NCBI RefSeq assembly: GCF_022376445.1
Contig: NW_025955507.1
Location: forward strand, 1 to 23,189
Direction: 5' to 3'
From: Fomitopsis serialis
Taxonomy: Eukaryota; Basidiomycota; Agaricomycetes; Polyporales; Fomitopsidaceae
Length of the DNA stretch: 23,189 bases
Shown here piece after piece: positions 9,127 to 19,629 of the stretch. How positions within the stretch are numbered: the stretch's first letter is position 1; each line of letters begins with the position of its first letter. The notes below the pieces were generated by a model. That model did no database searches. It worked only from the letters and a program-made list of their open reading frames with translations, and had not been told where the DNA came from. Made by a program: the position numbers and the translations under genes.

Positions 9127-12100
9127 CAGTGCGGGTTCCTCCCCCGCATTTCCCCCCTTCTGACTACGACAGTACTCGAACCGCCTGCTGTACCGCTGAG
9201 GACGCCGTCATGGCCGACAAGGTTACGCCTCATAAAGGCCCTCCGCAAGGTGAGGCGACAGACGGTGCGAGCAAACGGCAGAACAGCGAGAGAAACGCAA
9301 AACGTTGGAAAACCGAGATCTTCGAGCGGATCATTGAGCCCACGTCCAAAATCAAGACCTTCTTGCAAGAGTTCGTCCCGTCGAAACAGAAGACCTTCAA
9401 CTGTCCCGATACACAATTCATGGCGGAAGTTCCGACTGACAAAGGAAAGGAGTTGAAGATGTATAGGCCGCTAGTAAGCATCACTTGTGCAGACATCCTG
9501 GCCGCTACTGAAAGCACCTCGCAGGTGGAAGGCCTCACAAGCCTGGTCCGCAACATTCCCGACGACAAGCGGCCTACGTTTAACAACCATGCCCATCAAA
9601 CCATGCGATTCCCGTTCGCGATGTGCGACTACGCAGAGCACTCCACGATGCCAGATGTTATAGCGACAATACCGGGGCTTCCATACATCCCGCCTGCTGA
9701 TCGCTGGAGGAATGTCGCGCTTGTATTCGAAGCCAAAGCTACTGCCGAGCAAGACCCGATGGTGCGGCATGCGGCTGAGCATGAGGAGACGCTCATCCAG
9801 CTGGCGAAGAGTGCGCGTAACATCATGTTCGCGCAGGGACGATTGTTCGCGTTCGTGGTTGGGATCTATGGACACCAGGCACGCATCTTCCGATTCGATC
9901 GAGCAGGGGCTGTATGTTCTCCGTCGTTCAACTACGCAGAGAATCCCAAGCTCCTGCACGAGTTCTTCTGCCGCTTCCTCAACCCTACGCTCAAAGCTTG
10001 CGTGGTAGTCGGCGGCGATCCCACGTCCAGTCTTGGCACCCACGAGGAGCGTACGAAGGCGCAGGAGCTGGCGGCCGAACACGACCCCTCATACAAGTAT
10101 ACGCAGGAAAGCAGGAAGGCGGTTCGTAAAATCGTAGTGACGGAGGGCAAAGTTGAGAAGACGTATCTAGCCTACAAGCTGATATCCGTTAATCCACGGC
10201 TCTTCTCGCGCGCGACGACAATCTGGGAGGCGTTCGAACTCGACGAGGCGGGCGAGGCGACGGGCAGGCGCGTCATCATCAAAGAGGCATGGCGGCAGTT
10301 TGTACGGCCATCGGAGATAGACTTTTATCTCATGGTGCAAGAGACTATGGAGGAGGCGGAGGAAGGTGCAACATTAGCGGAATACGGGGTTGCCAAGCTC
10401 GTGTGCAGCGATGATCTAGGCTTGCGCGAGGCCAAGGCCCTCAATATGAAGGCCAAACCGAGGGCCAAGGAAACGGAGTATGTTGGCGATTTCCCGAGGT
10501 TGAAGGTGCCTTGCGCGCGTGTACTGGGTCACCGGACTGTCTCTGCCGGGCGTTATAAGAAGGGACTTGAACATGACGAACGAGCCCAGATGCGGCTCGT
10601 TTTCGAGACCATTGGAAAGCCAATCATCGATTTCGACTCGACGTACGAGTTGGTTAGTGCTCTCCGTGACGCAATTGAAGGTGCGTCGTGGCTCTACCTT
10701 TTGTTATGATGACGTTGACGAGGTGTGCTGCGATAGGGCATCGACGAGCGTACGAGGCTGGAGTCATTCACCGTGACGTCAGTCGTGGCAACGTCATGAT
10801 AGGCAGGAGAGCGGACGGAACCTCCTTTGGCTTCATTCATGACTTCGACTATGCGTCCAACTGGAGGGCGTTCTTGGCGAAGGTGGAGACGCTGGTCGAT
10901 TTGAAGAGCTGGGAAGAACACGCCCGGAAGGAATATGGACGCGACTGGCAGAAACGGTGGGGCAACAGCGATGCCAATTCTGGTGACGAGTTACCAACGG
11001 TGGTGCGACATTCCGATCGCAATCGCAAGCAACATACGTCCCGTGATCTGAACAACGAGCGAGCCCACCGCACATCGCGCAACTCGCGTGCTCAGCAACC
11101 ACCAAGCGGTTCCAAGAAGGACGAACACGGACAAGCAGCTACGGCAGATCCGAACCTCGATCATAAGCAACGCACAGTGAGTCCGTCCCCTCCTTCGTGT
11201 TCCTATTAGCTACTGACTACTGGCAGGGGACTCTGCATTTCATGGCTGTCGAGGTACTTGATCCCGGATTTAACGTTACGCACGAAGCTCGACACGACCT
11301 CGAATCCTTCTTCTGGCTGCTGGTATGGATAATCCTCCGTCACACAGCATACGATAAGCCCAACAGTGACCAAGCATGGCACGCGCTTTTCGATGGGACG
11401 ACCATAGACAGCTGCCAGTCGCTCAAGATGAAGTGGCTGATTGGCCCACCGTACCCTATCGAGATAGAGGACAATCCTATGCTTGCCTGGCTTTTGGAGC
11501 GTTTTCGGAAACTCTGCCAGAAAAACTTCAACAGCCCTGATCTGGCGAAGCAGTGCATGACGCACAAGGATGTTCTTGATCTGTTCAATCTTGCTCTGCA
11601 GGATCGCGATGCATGGCCTGAGAATGACCGCGCGAAACCATGGACTCCGCCTAAACGCGATGCGCATGAAACTGCTGCTATGGCGAAGCGGTCAGGGCAA
11701 CTCCGCACGAAGGGGACCCTCACCTATACCTCTCAGGGCGCGGGGCGCAGCGCATCTCAGCGCGATACACGTCGTCGAGCAGAGAAGCGCCCCGCAGCTC
11801 CGAGCCCTACCTCCGACTCGGACGCCCAGTCTGACGATGGACAGGCGGGTGCAAACGTGCCGGATGTAGGTACTTCCAAGCGTGGAGCGACATCAGGTGC
11901 AGGTCGAGGCAAGCGACAGCCTGCTGGTCTGCATGCCTTGACTGTATCGCCCTATACATCAGGAGGCCACGAAGTCCCGCCTTCGACCAACAGCGACTCG
12001 GCGGGGAGGCAAGGTTCGTCCCGCTACGATCTGCGCTCGGGGAAGACAACGAAGGTAGACGAGGTTCGGGAATCCGCGAGGAGCACGTCTCGCAAGATGG

Positions 12101-12342
12101 GACCCCCGCCCGCTCCAAGGACCCGCTCTGGAGGCTCGCAGACCCAGTCTTCAAGCCGTCCTGCTACCGAGCAAGATGTGAGGCCGAAGAGGGGGAGTAG
12201 CGCAACGAAGCGGACGCGTGCGCGCGGAGGCGATAACGAGATTGAGGAAGACGCTGATGTATTGCATTCCTCGAAACGTCAGAGGACGCGCAGCCAGCCT
12301 CGGGCGGACCAAAGCTCACGCAGGTCCCAGGCCAGGCGGTGA
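9102..12342 (+). CDS. FunK1-type fungal protein kinase, tandem copy 1, 1027 aa
   Basis: Exons: 9102-9473, 9525-10680, 10737-11176, 11227-12342, with no frame break. The kinase core shows VIIKEAWR (Lys377, N-lobe), VIHRDVSRGN (His521-Arg522-Asp523), HDFDYA (Asp545; DFD in place of DFG) and GTLHFMAVE (657-665, APE-like), the pattern of the FunK1 family expanded in Agaricomycetes. The N-terminal half contains PDV (Asp168), VFEAK (Glu193, Lys195) and QLAKSARNI (Gln216), then LFAFVVGIYG and ARIFRFDRAGAV. A long Ser/Arg/Lys-rich tail with KR-type nuclear-localisation-like clusters ends the protein. The first intron (51 nt) is stop-free and a multiple of three, so it reads through; I call it an intron because copy 2 has a splice at the same codon. 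The start is the first ATG; the frame stays open without ATG back to 8955. Substrate unknown. Confidence 0.88.
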
Positions 12343-12837
12343 TAGCATTGTTGTTGTGTAGTGTTCGTTGGTTAGACGGGCTGTTGATCTGAGTCTGTTC
12401 TGAGCCACGACTGTGACTCTGTCTGTACTTTACTTATTTGTACTGTTGCAGTAAATCGAGACGGTGTATATTTCGAACGGCGAGTCGCGCAACATCGCGG
12501 TGATTGTTGTCAATGACTGCACGACACCCCGTAGCGTCGTGCACGCTTCCTGAGGTGCTGTCATTCTCAGTCGACACAGAACGCGTCCCATGAAACGGAA
12601 ATGCGGACAAGGTTGACATGGAATACTGTTTTATCAACAAGCACGGTGGCGCGGCGTAGTGACAAGAACGCGGATGTAGTTAGTGAATTCGAAGGTTGAA
12701 TCACATTCGACCAGATTGACTGGTGATCACCATGCCTCCTTCTACCGTCAGTATCACAGCGGTTGTACAGCAATAAGTATCAACACACCGCAACGTATGG
12801 TCAGCATTTCGTGCGGCGAGCAGACGGGTTTCAAGGA
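12343..12837. other. Intergenic region between tandem kinases
   Basis: This is 495 nt downstream of kinase copy 1 and upstream of the second copy of the shared 5' flank. It probably holds the copy 1 3'UTR and terminator. I see no supported ORF, and no clear similarity to the sequence downstream of copy 2. Confidence 0.5.
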
Positions 12838-13256
12838 TTGAACAAGCCACATTCCATATCGGGCGGACAATGGCTGCGGCGCTGATGGGGCGGTGAAAAA
12901 ACATCCATATATGGCAGGTCAATCGAACACGTGCATGGCGCGTTGGTGGCGAAGTTGGGCGCTCCCTGTCCTCCCTCATCGTCCTCAACGCGTCAGACCG
13001 CCCCCGCCCTCCGTGTAATCCTCGCTGGTCGCGCGTAAATTGAATCTTAGCACTGCCATTGTTGCAGAGTGAAATAATTGCACCGTGTCAGTGCGGAAGG
13101 TAAGTCATATCGCAGCTACTCAGGTGTGGCGAGAACGCGTCGCTGAGTCACAAGTTGAAGCCACACAGTTATCCGTGGCCCATCAGCCAATACGTCCATT
13201 TGTGGCGAAGTGCTTGTGCCCCAAAATCGATATGCCTCGCCGCTCAAAAGCTTCGG
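12838..13256 (+). repeat. Duplicated 5' flank/leader of FunK1 gene, copy B
   Basis: This is the second copy of the segment at 8707-9126, offset by 4131 then 4130 nt. It begins at the same TTGAACAAGCC word and stays nearly identical to 13256, 25 nt past the kinase ATG. The GTAAGT word at 13100 and the open frame from 13085 are also kept. Confidence 0.92.
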
Positions 13257-16200
13257 TGATGCGGGCTCCTCCCCCATACTCTTCCTCTCGTTGCCACGAC
13301 CGCCCTTGCACGGCCTGTTACACTATTGATCAGTCCGACATGGCCGACAAAGTCACGCCTCGCAGGGGCGGCGATCCCGGCGAGCCTACGAATGCGGCGG
13401 ATAAACGGCAGCAGAGCGAGAAAGACGCAAAGGCTTGGAAAAGCCACATACACAAGCGGATCGTCGAAGCTGTGGAGGACATCGGTTCCTTTCTGACGGA
13501 ATTTGTTCACTCTGAAAAGCCCGTCCCCGCTTGTCCAGACGTTACGTTCAGCGCGAAGGTGCCTACTGGGAAAGGAAAGGAACACCGCATGTACGGGCCT
13601 CTGGTCAGTTGGCTTTACTTACTCATCTTCGCCAGCCACCTCTCACGCGGATCCACAGGTAAAAGGCCTGACCAGCCTAGTGCGCCAGTTCGAAAAGAAG
13701 AAACGACCGGAGTTCGTGAACCATGCACACAATGTCATGCGATTCCCATTTGCTCTCGGCGACGACGACCAGCATGTCACAAAACCGGACGTCGTAGCGA
13801 CCATCCCCGAACTCCCGTATATCCCCCCTCTTGATCGCTGGCGAAATGTCGCCGTGGTTTTCGAGGCCAAACCATGTGACACGGATGATCCCATGGTGAC
13901 TTGCACGGAGGCGCACGAGGAGACGCTCGTCCAGCTGGCCAAGAGTGCGCGCAACATCATGCTTGCGCAGGGCCGATTGTTCGCCTTCGTCATCGGGATC
14001 TACGGACACAAGGCACGCATCTTCCGTTTTGATCGAGCAGGGGCCGTATGTTCTCCGCCATTCGATTATATGAAGGAGCCCCAAATTCTGCACGCGTTTT
14101 TCTACCGCTTTCTCAACCCGAAGCAGGAGGGTTGCGTGGTTGTTGGCGACGATCCGACCTCTAGTTTGGGCACTCATGAGGATCGCGCACGAGTGCAGGA
14201 TTTGACGCAGAAGTACGATCCTTCGTACACGTACACGGCGGAGAATAGGAAGGCCGTCCGTCGATTCATAGTGACTAATGGCAAAGAGAAGACGACGTAT
14301 CTGGCGTACAAGCTGATATTCGTTAACCCACGACTCTTCTCGCGCGCGACGACGATCTGGGAGGCCTTTGAACTTGACGAACAGGGCGAAGGGACGGCAA
14401 ACGTGTCGTTATCAAGGAGGCCTGGCGACAATTCGTGCGGGCATCGGAGATCGGCTTCTATCGCTTATTTCAGGAGGCAGCAGACGAGGCAGAGGAGAGT
14501 ACAGCATTGTCTTTCGCCAACATCGCCGAGTTCGAATATGGCGATGATCTGGGCTTGCGAGAGGCAAGGAAGCTGGCCGGCGAGGACAAGGACACTGTGG
14601 CACCGTCTACCGCAGATGAATGTTTCGAAGATTTTCCTGAACTGGATGTGCCTTACTGGCACGTCGTGGGACATAGGACCGTAACCGCCCGCTGCCGAGA
14701 CGGGGACATCGAGTACAACGAGCGCAGTCAAACGCGGTTGGTTTCGAAGACGATCGGAGTGCCGATCACTGACTTTGAGTCAACGTACGAGTTGGCTACG
14801 GCTCTCCGGGACGCCATAGAGGGTACGTCGAATTGCTACAATGGGAGATGAATGAAGTGTTCACGTCGGATTTTCCAACAGGGCATCGACAAGCCTATGT
14901 GGCTGGAGTCGTCCACAGAGACATCAGTAATGGCAACGTCATGATTGCCCGCAGACCGGATGGTTCAATCATAGGCTTCATTCATGACTTCGATTACGCA
15001 TTCAGCTGGAAACGATTCCTGCGGGGCTCAGGGAGGCCCGTCAACATGAAGCAGTGGGACAAATACGTTCGAGATGAGTACAAGGACGTCATGCAGACCA
15101 TGTTACAGCGAATGGTAGCCAAGATGCGCGGCAACTCCACCGGCGAACCTGCGCCGAACCCTAAAGACCCAAAGAACGACCACAAGCAGCGAACGGTAGG
15201 CCAGCCATTCTACTCGTGCGCCCATGACTAATACATGATCTAAGGGTACACTACACTTCATGGCGATCGAAGTTCTCAACGAGCACGCAGACATTCCACA
15301 CGAAGCTCAGTATGACCTCGAGTCCTTCTACTGGTTGCTGGTGTGGATCGTCCTGCGGCACACTGCCTATCTGCATCTTGATGGCGAGCAGGCCTGGCAC
15401 CGTCTATTCGACGCAAGGTTGCACGAAAGCATAGCTCTTAAAGAGTCATGGCTGAGGAAAGAACCGTCAGTGATGGTCGAATCCAACGAAGCGTTGACAG
15501 GCCTCCTGGAGGACTTCAGGAAGCTCTGTAAGAGAAACCACGAAGACCCTGACGCTCGTATGACTCACGAGGAAGTCCTGGCGATTTTCAACAAGGCATT
15601 GGAGAAGCGCGACGCTTGGCCCAAGGACGACCGCGCGAAACCCTGGACTCCACCCAAGTATGACCCAGTCGGTGAGATACCGGGTATGGAGAGGCCATCT
15701 GGTCAACGCCGCAGCAAGGGCACCCTCACCTACACCTCTCAAGGGGCATCGCGCGACATATCGAGTTATCTTCCCCGGCCTCCCGTTCCGACTCGCCGTG
15801 CCAACGAACTTCACGAGGGACAGCAAACGGAGACGGAGACGGATTCATCCGATACCGATGCGCAGGATGCAGCGAAGGCAGCCAGGCGGAAGGGTCGGGC
15901 GAGAGTTGCCCGCGGTCAATCGACTGGAGGACGAACCGCCACTACGCGTACCTCGACTACAGAGTCTAACGCTGTTGGCACCCACGAGATCCCCCCATCA
16001 AGTGACGGCGGTTCATCTCAATCACACCCGTCCGGCTACCTTCTTCGTTCGGTGAAGACCAAGAAGGCGGACGAGGTTCAACAGTCAACCAGCAGCACCT
16101 CTCCCAAGATGGGACCTCCCCCTGCTCCGAGGACCCGCTCTCGAGTCCGAGGTCGCAGAGCCAATCGTCCAAACGGCCTGCTAGTAGACAGGGCGGCGCC

Positions 16201-16368
16201 TCGAAACGAGGGAGCAGCGCGACGAAGCGGACTCGCACTCGTGAAGAAGAGGACGAAGACGACGTCGGAGATGACGCTGGGTCGTCTCACTCATCGAAAC
16301 GTCCGCGGACTCTGAGCAACCCTCGAAACACTAGGTCATCGCGCAAGCCACGGGGCAAGCGTACATGA
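13232..16368 (+). CDS. FunK1-type fungal protein kinase, tandem copy 2 (two frame breaks)
   Basis: Exons: 13232-13603, 13659-14822, 14882-15195, 15245-16368, with introns at the same codons and phases as copy 1. Exon 1 is exactly as long as in copy 1 (372 nt) though only about half its residues match. Conserved features are PDV (Asp168), VFEAK (Glu193, Lys195), QLAKSARNI, VVHRDISNGN, HDFDYA and GTLHFMAIE. Two breaks occur, near 14397 (just before the VVIKEAWR-type lysine motif) and near 16141 (in the basic tail). Each is explained by one missing base, and the frame resumes a copy-1-like sequence down to TGA 16366-16368, giving about 991 codons if both are errors. Read literally, the first break would remove the whole kinase domain. 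Sequencing error or recent pseudogenisation are both possible; I favour error because downstream codons remain conserved. Confidence 0.82.
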
Positions 16369-16972
16369 AGGCTAGCTCACCAGCGTCGTGTTATGTGGCC
16401 GCAAATTGTTGTCGCGTAGCTGCTAGCGTTACTACCACGGATTACTTGACAACGGAGAAGCATCGTTTCTCTGCAAGTGGCGTATTATGTAGATCGTGTA
16501 CGTTCTGGCTTTCCACTGTATTGATCTTGTGTAATTGTACTGTAACATACGAGCTATCCGCAATCGTCGAACGGTAGAAGACAGGTGTTTCCCATCATAT
16601 TCCAATCGCCCCGGACATCCTCCCTCCACCCGTCTGAACCACCCGTACAGAACAAGTGACCCACACATAAATGAGCAGCATAGACGTGGAAAGCATGCCA
16701 TTTCGAGAATGTTGCAACAACAGAAAGCGACGACTGGTGACACTAAGCTACGCAACTCGACATCAAGATCGTTAGAACACAGACAAGCGTTTCGTACTTT
16801 TCGCGGCGCGCCCCCGGCGCGCGACCGTCCACTGGATGCTGGTCCGTCTCCCCAAAGAATGCAAAATCACAACCCGCCAGCCCAGACCAGAGGACACCCG
16901 CACGCCGTGCGCCCGCCACCCCTCTCGCCCACTCCACTCACCACCACGGCCACCACCGAAGGGATTAGCAGT
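16369..16972. other. Convergent intergenic region, no gene seen
   Basis: This is 604 nt between the 3' ends of kinase copy 2 (plus) and the NTF2/RRM gene (minus). It should contain both 3'UTRs. Open frames here are antisense shadows or random; nothing recognisable is seen. Confidence 0.5.
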
Positions 16973-18676
16973 TTACTTTTGCGGCGGCGGTGCACCCCGT
17001 CCACGCCCGCCAGGGCCTCCGCGCCCGCGGAAGCCACCACCCCGTCCCGGTCGCCACCCATCGGCCCGCCGCGCGGCGGCGGGCGCTCACTGCGCTCCTT
17101 GCGAGTCTCCACGAAGATCCTCGCGTTGCCCTCCGCGCCCTCGATGCGGATGCCGCCCTCGCCGCCCTGCGGAATCGGGAGCGACGCGACGATCGCGCGC
17201 CGTGCCGCGTCGAGCTGCGTGAACTCGAGGAACGCGCACGCCTTGTTGCGCAGGACCTCGCACTCCTTGATCGGCCCGAACCGCTCGGTGAGCGTCTTCT
17301 TCAGCGCCGCGTCCGAGATGTTCTCCGTCACGCTCTGCGGAGGGGTCAGTATCACGGTCACGCGCTCTGGGGATGAACGTACCTTGACGAAGCACTGGGG
17401 CGTCGCGACTGTCTGAGCAGCGACCAGGCTCGGATGCGCGTGTTGCACCGTTGGCCGCGTCGTCACATGCGGCGCGGGCGACTGAGGTCCGTTGACCGGG
17501 ACTGGCGTGCCCGTCATCACAGGAGCCTCGCTCACACCACGCGCGTCATTTGCCACCGCCGCGCCCCACTTGTTCGAGTCCTTCGCCGCCAGGTTTGCCC
17601 AGGTCTTCCGCTGAGGTGGCTGCTGAGGCTGGGGAGCGGCAGGAGCAGGAGCAGGAGCAGGCTGAGCCACTGGTGGTGGAGCGGCCTGTGGTGGCGGCGG
17701 CTGCGGTGCGGGGACAACTGGTGCGGGGAGCGGCTGCTCCTTCGGTGGGGGCGACACGGGCGGGGCGACGCTGTTGCTGGTGGCTCCGGGGCGGGCGATG
17801 GCGACCTGGGGGGAGTTAGAATAGCTTCCTGTTCGTGCTCCGGGTGCACACCGTTGGGCTGCTGCTGCACAGGCTCAGGTGTAGGTGCAGGTTCGGGAGT
17901 AGGAGGCGCCGGGGCTCCTCCGGCGCAGGAGCAGGCGGGGGCGTAGGTGACGCGACGGGCTCCGGAAGGAACTCAATGGGAGCGGGTGGCACGGGCGACG
18001 GCGAAGAAGGTGCTGGCGGAGCAGGGGAGACCTGCACGGCAGGGGCCGTGGAGCAGCAGAGTCAACATCACTCGCCTGGTCGTCCTCAACGGCCTCCTCC
18101 TTGAGGAAACGGAAGATGTCGTTGAGCACAAAGTAGCCGTTGGGCTGCTCGGCGAGGAAGAACGTCTGGACAAACTTGCGCCAGGGCTCGCCCTGATTTG
18201 ACATCTCACCGATGACCTGGATGATGATGCCGCCGTTTGCAGAGGACTGAGCGTCGACCGAGTGTATGAAGACTTTGCAATCTTGGAAACCGATGGAAGT
18301 GATTTTATTGTGAATTTCCTGACACGAACGTCAGCCCGACGCCCTGTACCGGTGACTGCGGTGTAATGCGAGTTCCGCGAGTGCAATGCATCCGCTGGGA
18401 ACGGGAGGCCCGCCAGTGCCGACGCGCTGAGCGCACCCTGGCCTCCCACGCGTATTACGAAGCACGACGCGTCAGCACCGGGCTGGATGGGATACGCACC
18501 TGCTGGCCAAAGCACGGCTTGATATCCTCGCCCTCCAAGCCATGGACAAATGTAGAGGCTTTAGTGTAGAAGCAGTGCAAACGATTGGGCTGTTTGTTAA
18601 CAAACGTGTAGTATTGCGGGACGAATTGCCAGCCGACTTCGGAAGGATTGACGGTGGAAGTGCCGTTGGTGTTCAT
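16973..18676 (-). CDS. NTF2 + RRM + RGG protein, G3BP/Nxt3/Bre5-like
   Basis: Exons (minus): 18676-18500, 18318-17383, 17334-16973. Residues about 10-140 form an NTF2-like domain (GWQFVPQYYTFVNKQPNRLH, CFYTKASTFVHG, EIHNKITSIGFQDCKVFIHS, FVQTFFLAEQPNGYFVLNDI). A long Pro/Ala/Gln-rich linker follows, then TWANLAAKDSNKWG. The RRM begins at CFVK|SVTENISDAALKKTL and has an RNP1-like KACAFLEF. The C-terminus is an RGG box (GGGFRGRGGPGGRGRG) with stop at 16975-16973. Relatives bind RNA, enter stress granules and partner a ubiquitin protease (Bre5/G3BP). Four frame breaks lie near 18050, 17910, 17760 and 17045. All fit one missing base each, in G/C-rich runs, and with them the total is 493 codons in phase. 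The RRM intron (48 nt) is stop-free and in frame, and intron 1 is unusually long (181 nt). Confidence 0.86.
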
Positions 18677-19629
18677 GATGGTGCTACTGCGGTCTATTCA
18701 GCATAAGAACGTGCCCTGAAGAGATGTGCTCACCGTGAAAATGGGAGATGATGCGGGGAGAAGGTGCGTGTGGGCCACGGAGGCAGCAGAGTCGAAGGAC
18801 AACAAATTACCAGACGCCCTGACGCGACCACCGTGCCACTCATTCGCACTCCGTCAAGCTCCGCGGTACTCTGCCACAACACATCGACGCTGGAATAGAC
18901 AACGAGTTGTACCAGTGGTCCCTTTTGTCGCAGGCCAGGTTGTCGCTGCCGTGGCCGTACACGACGCCTCAAATGCTGGTGCATCAATATGATGGGAATA
19001 CGACCATGTGGGCCACCCTGGCCACCTCGTCTCGCCCTGTCTGGCCGAGACTTGCAAGTCTTATCGGAGCCCGAATATCGTGGAGACGCCTCACATTTCC
19101 CTTCAGTTCGTCGCAAGTTCGTCGTCTCGACTCTCGAGGGCATCATGCTCTTGAGCATCATTTCGTTTGCCGTCTTGCGGGATAACTGCAATAGCTTTCT
19201 CTGCCCTACACATATGGACGGTCGATATAGCTCTCTGTGACAAGCTGACCGGCATATTAAATGAAGAGTAGGCCTACACTCTCTCGTGAAGCATGCCCAA
19301 AGCATGCCGCCCGCTCGCAGCTCACCGAACGTGTTGAGCGAAGGTGGCGTAATGATACAGGTGTACTCAGTGGGTTCCAATTTCTCTTCGAGTTGGTGAC
19401 CTAATCTATGTGATGCCCAGAGTTCAATTCGAGTTAACAACCGTTAAGGGAGCGCATGCGGTTTTTCCCAAAACACACCACTTTGGCAGCAACCGAACGC
19501 GGAAGTGCGTGGTCAGAGGACGTCGGAATATTCGATTCATATGCTAATGTACAATCCTTTCGTATACAGGTGTGTCCTATGCTGTTCGCAATCGCCGTTG
19601 TCTACATTCGGCTGTTTTCGTACCACATT
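18677..19629. other. Intergenic region; only a doubtful minus-strand open frame
   Basis: This is 953 nt between the NTF2/RRM gene start and the stop of the secreted-protein gene, both minus. It likely holds the NTF2/RRM promoter. The one long open frame (19440-18730, minus, 236 codons) has no recognisable domain, an Arg/Pro-rich random-looking composition and no family resemblance, so I do not call it as a gene. Confidence 0.5.

Noticed and set aside
13232..16368. Kinase copy 2 called firmly as a pseudogene
   Set aside because: Only two breaks, both one-base losses like those in unrelated neighbours, with long conserved frames after each. Sequencing error is the simpler explanation.
16535..17416. 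293-codon plus-strand open frame across the 3' part of the NTF2/RRM gene
   Set aside because: It is antisense to the RRM/RGG coding region, whose minus-strand protein has clear family motifs. The plus-strand product is low-complexity Pro/Arg/Ser.
18730..19440. 236-codon open frame on the minus strand upstream of the NTF2/RRM gene
   Set aside because: Composition looks random (Arg/Pro/Ser-rich), no domain or signal, no clear splice partners. It probably arises by chance in moderately GC-rich DNA.
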